A stretch of DNA of 33,699 nt from contig NZ_CAXIBN010000010.1 of assembly GCF_964021735.1 (NCBI RefSeq), positions 1 to 33,699 on the forward strand, written 5' to 3'. The position numbers and the translations under genes were made by a program. This document shows positions 33,661 to 33,699 of this stretch, piece by piece; position 1 is the stretch's first letter; each line of letters opens with the position of its first letter. The DNA comes from Wocania_A sp964021735. Lineage in GTDB: Bacteria; Bacteroidota; Bacteroidia; Flavobacteriales; Flavobacteriaceae. The notes under the pieces were generated by a model. The model was not told the origin of the DNA. It saw nothing but the letters and a program-made list of their open reading frames with translations, and ran no database searches.

Positions 33661-33699
33661 AAATTGTAGTTTCAATCTAAAAATTCCCCGATGGCTGTT

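Noticed and set aside
33684..33699. CCCCGATGGCTG at the window end, possibly the left half of an inverted repeat
   Set aside because: The right half would lie outside the window, so no stem can be shown.

Overview
The window is a dense surface-polysaccharide (capsule, exopolysaccharide or O-antigen) locus, almost certainly from a member of the Bacteroidota close to Flavobacteriaceae. The DNA is AT-rich, Shine-Dalgarno sequences are weak or absent, TTG and GTG starts occur, and the tyrosine-kinase/co-polymerase is of the Bacteroidota type. All 27 genes lie on the + strand. Gaps run from none to 85 bases, and many genes overlap by 1 or 4 bases, so the locus reads as one long, translationally coupled operon. 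I see no tRNA, rRNA, CRISPR array, insertion sequence or phage gene, and no gene-free stretch above 300 bases.

Layout: (1) 30-4669 is the export and control module: a Wzc-like chain-length/tyrosine-kinase protein, then an ABC-2 permease and its ATPase with a C-terminal domain of the Wzt substrate-recognition type. (2) 4670-13591 is a very AT-rich assembly block: a GT-D (DUF1792-type) glycosyltransferase, a TylF/Myc-like methyltransferase with a cysteine-rich C-terminus, three GT2 enzymes (two of them sister copies), a GT-B enzyme, a QueC-like PP-loop protein, another GT-A enzyme and a pyruvyl transferase. (3) 13677-19629 is a nonulosonic (sialic-like) acid cassette, neuB-neuC-neuA, followed by an AsnB-type amidotransferase and a GT-B protein that could transfer the CMP-activated sugar. 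(4) 19655-21983 is an O-acylation pair: an MBOAT membrane acyltransferase and a DltD/AlgJ-like SGNH protein. (5) 21980-33628 holds further GT4 and GT2 enzymes, a polyprenyl-phosphate sugar synthase paired with a GT-C membrane transferase, a Wzy/ligase-type polymerase, and at the end the polyprenyl-phosphate hexose-1-phosphate transferase that would start the lipid-linked repeat unit.

How they work together (inference): the last gene loads the first sugar on the lipid carrier, the soluble glycosyltransferases extend it, and methyl, pyruvyl, acyl and possibly amide groups are added. The nonulosonate is made and CMP-activated locally. The unit is exported by the ABC transporter and/or polymerised by Wzy under Wzc control. 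The locus has both a Wzy and an ABC exporter but no recognisable Wzx flippase, and about 15 glycosyltransferases, more than one ordinary repeat unit needs. It may therefore make two glycans or one unusually complex glycan. The most novel candidates are the QueC-like protein at 10518-11681, the methyltransferase with a possible zinc knuckle, and the sharp composition change inside the ABC ATPase gene at its domain boundary.
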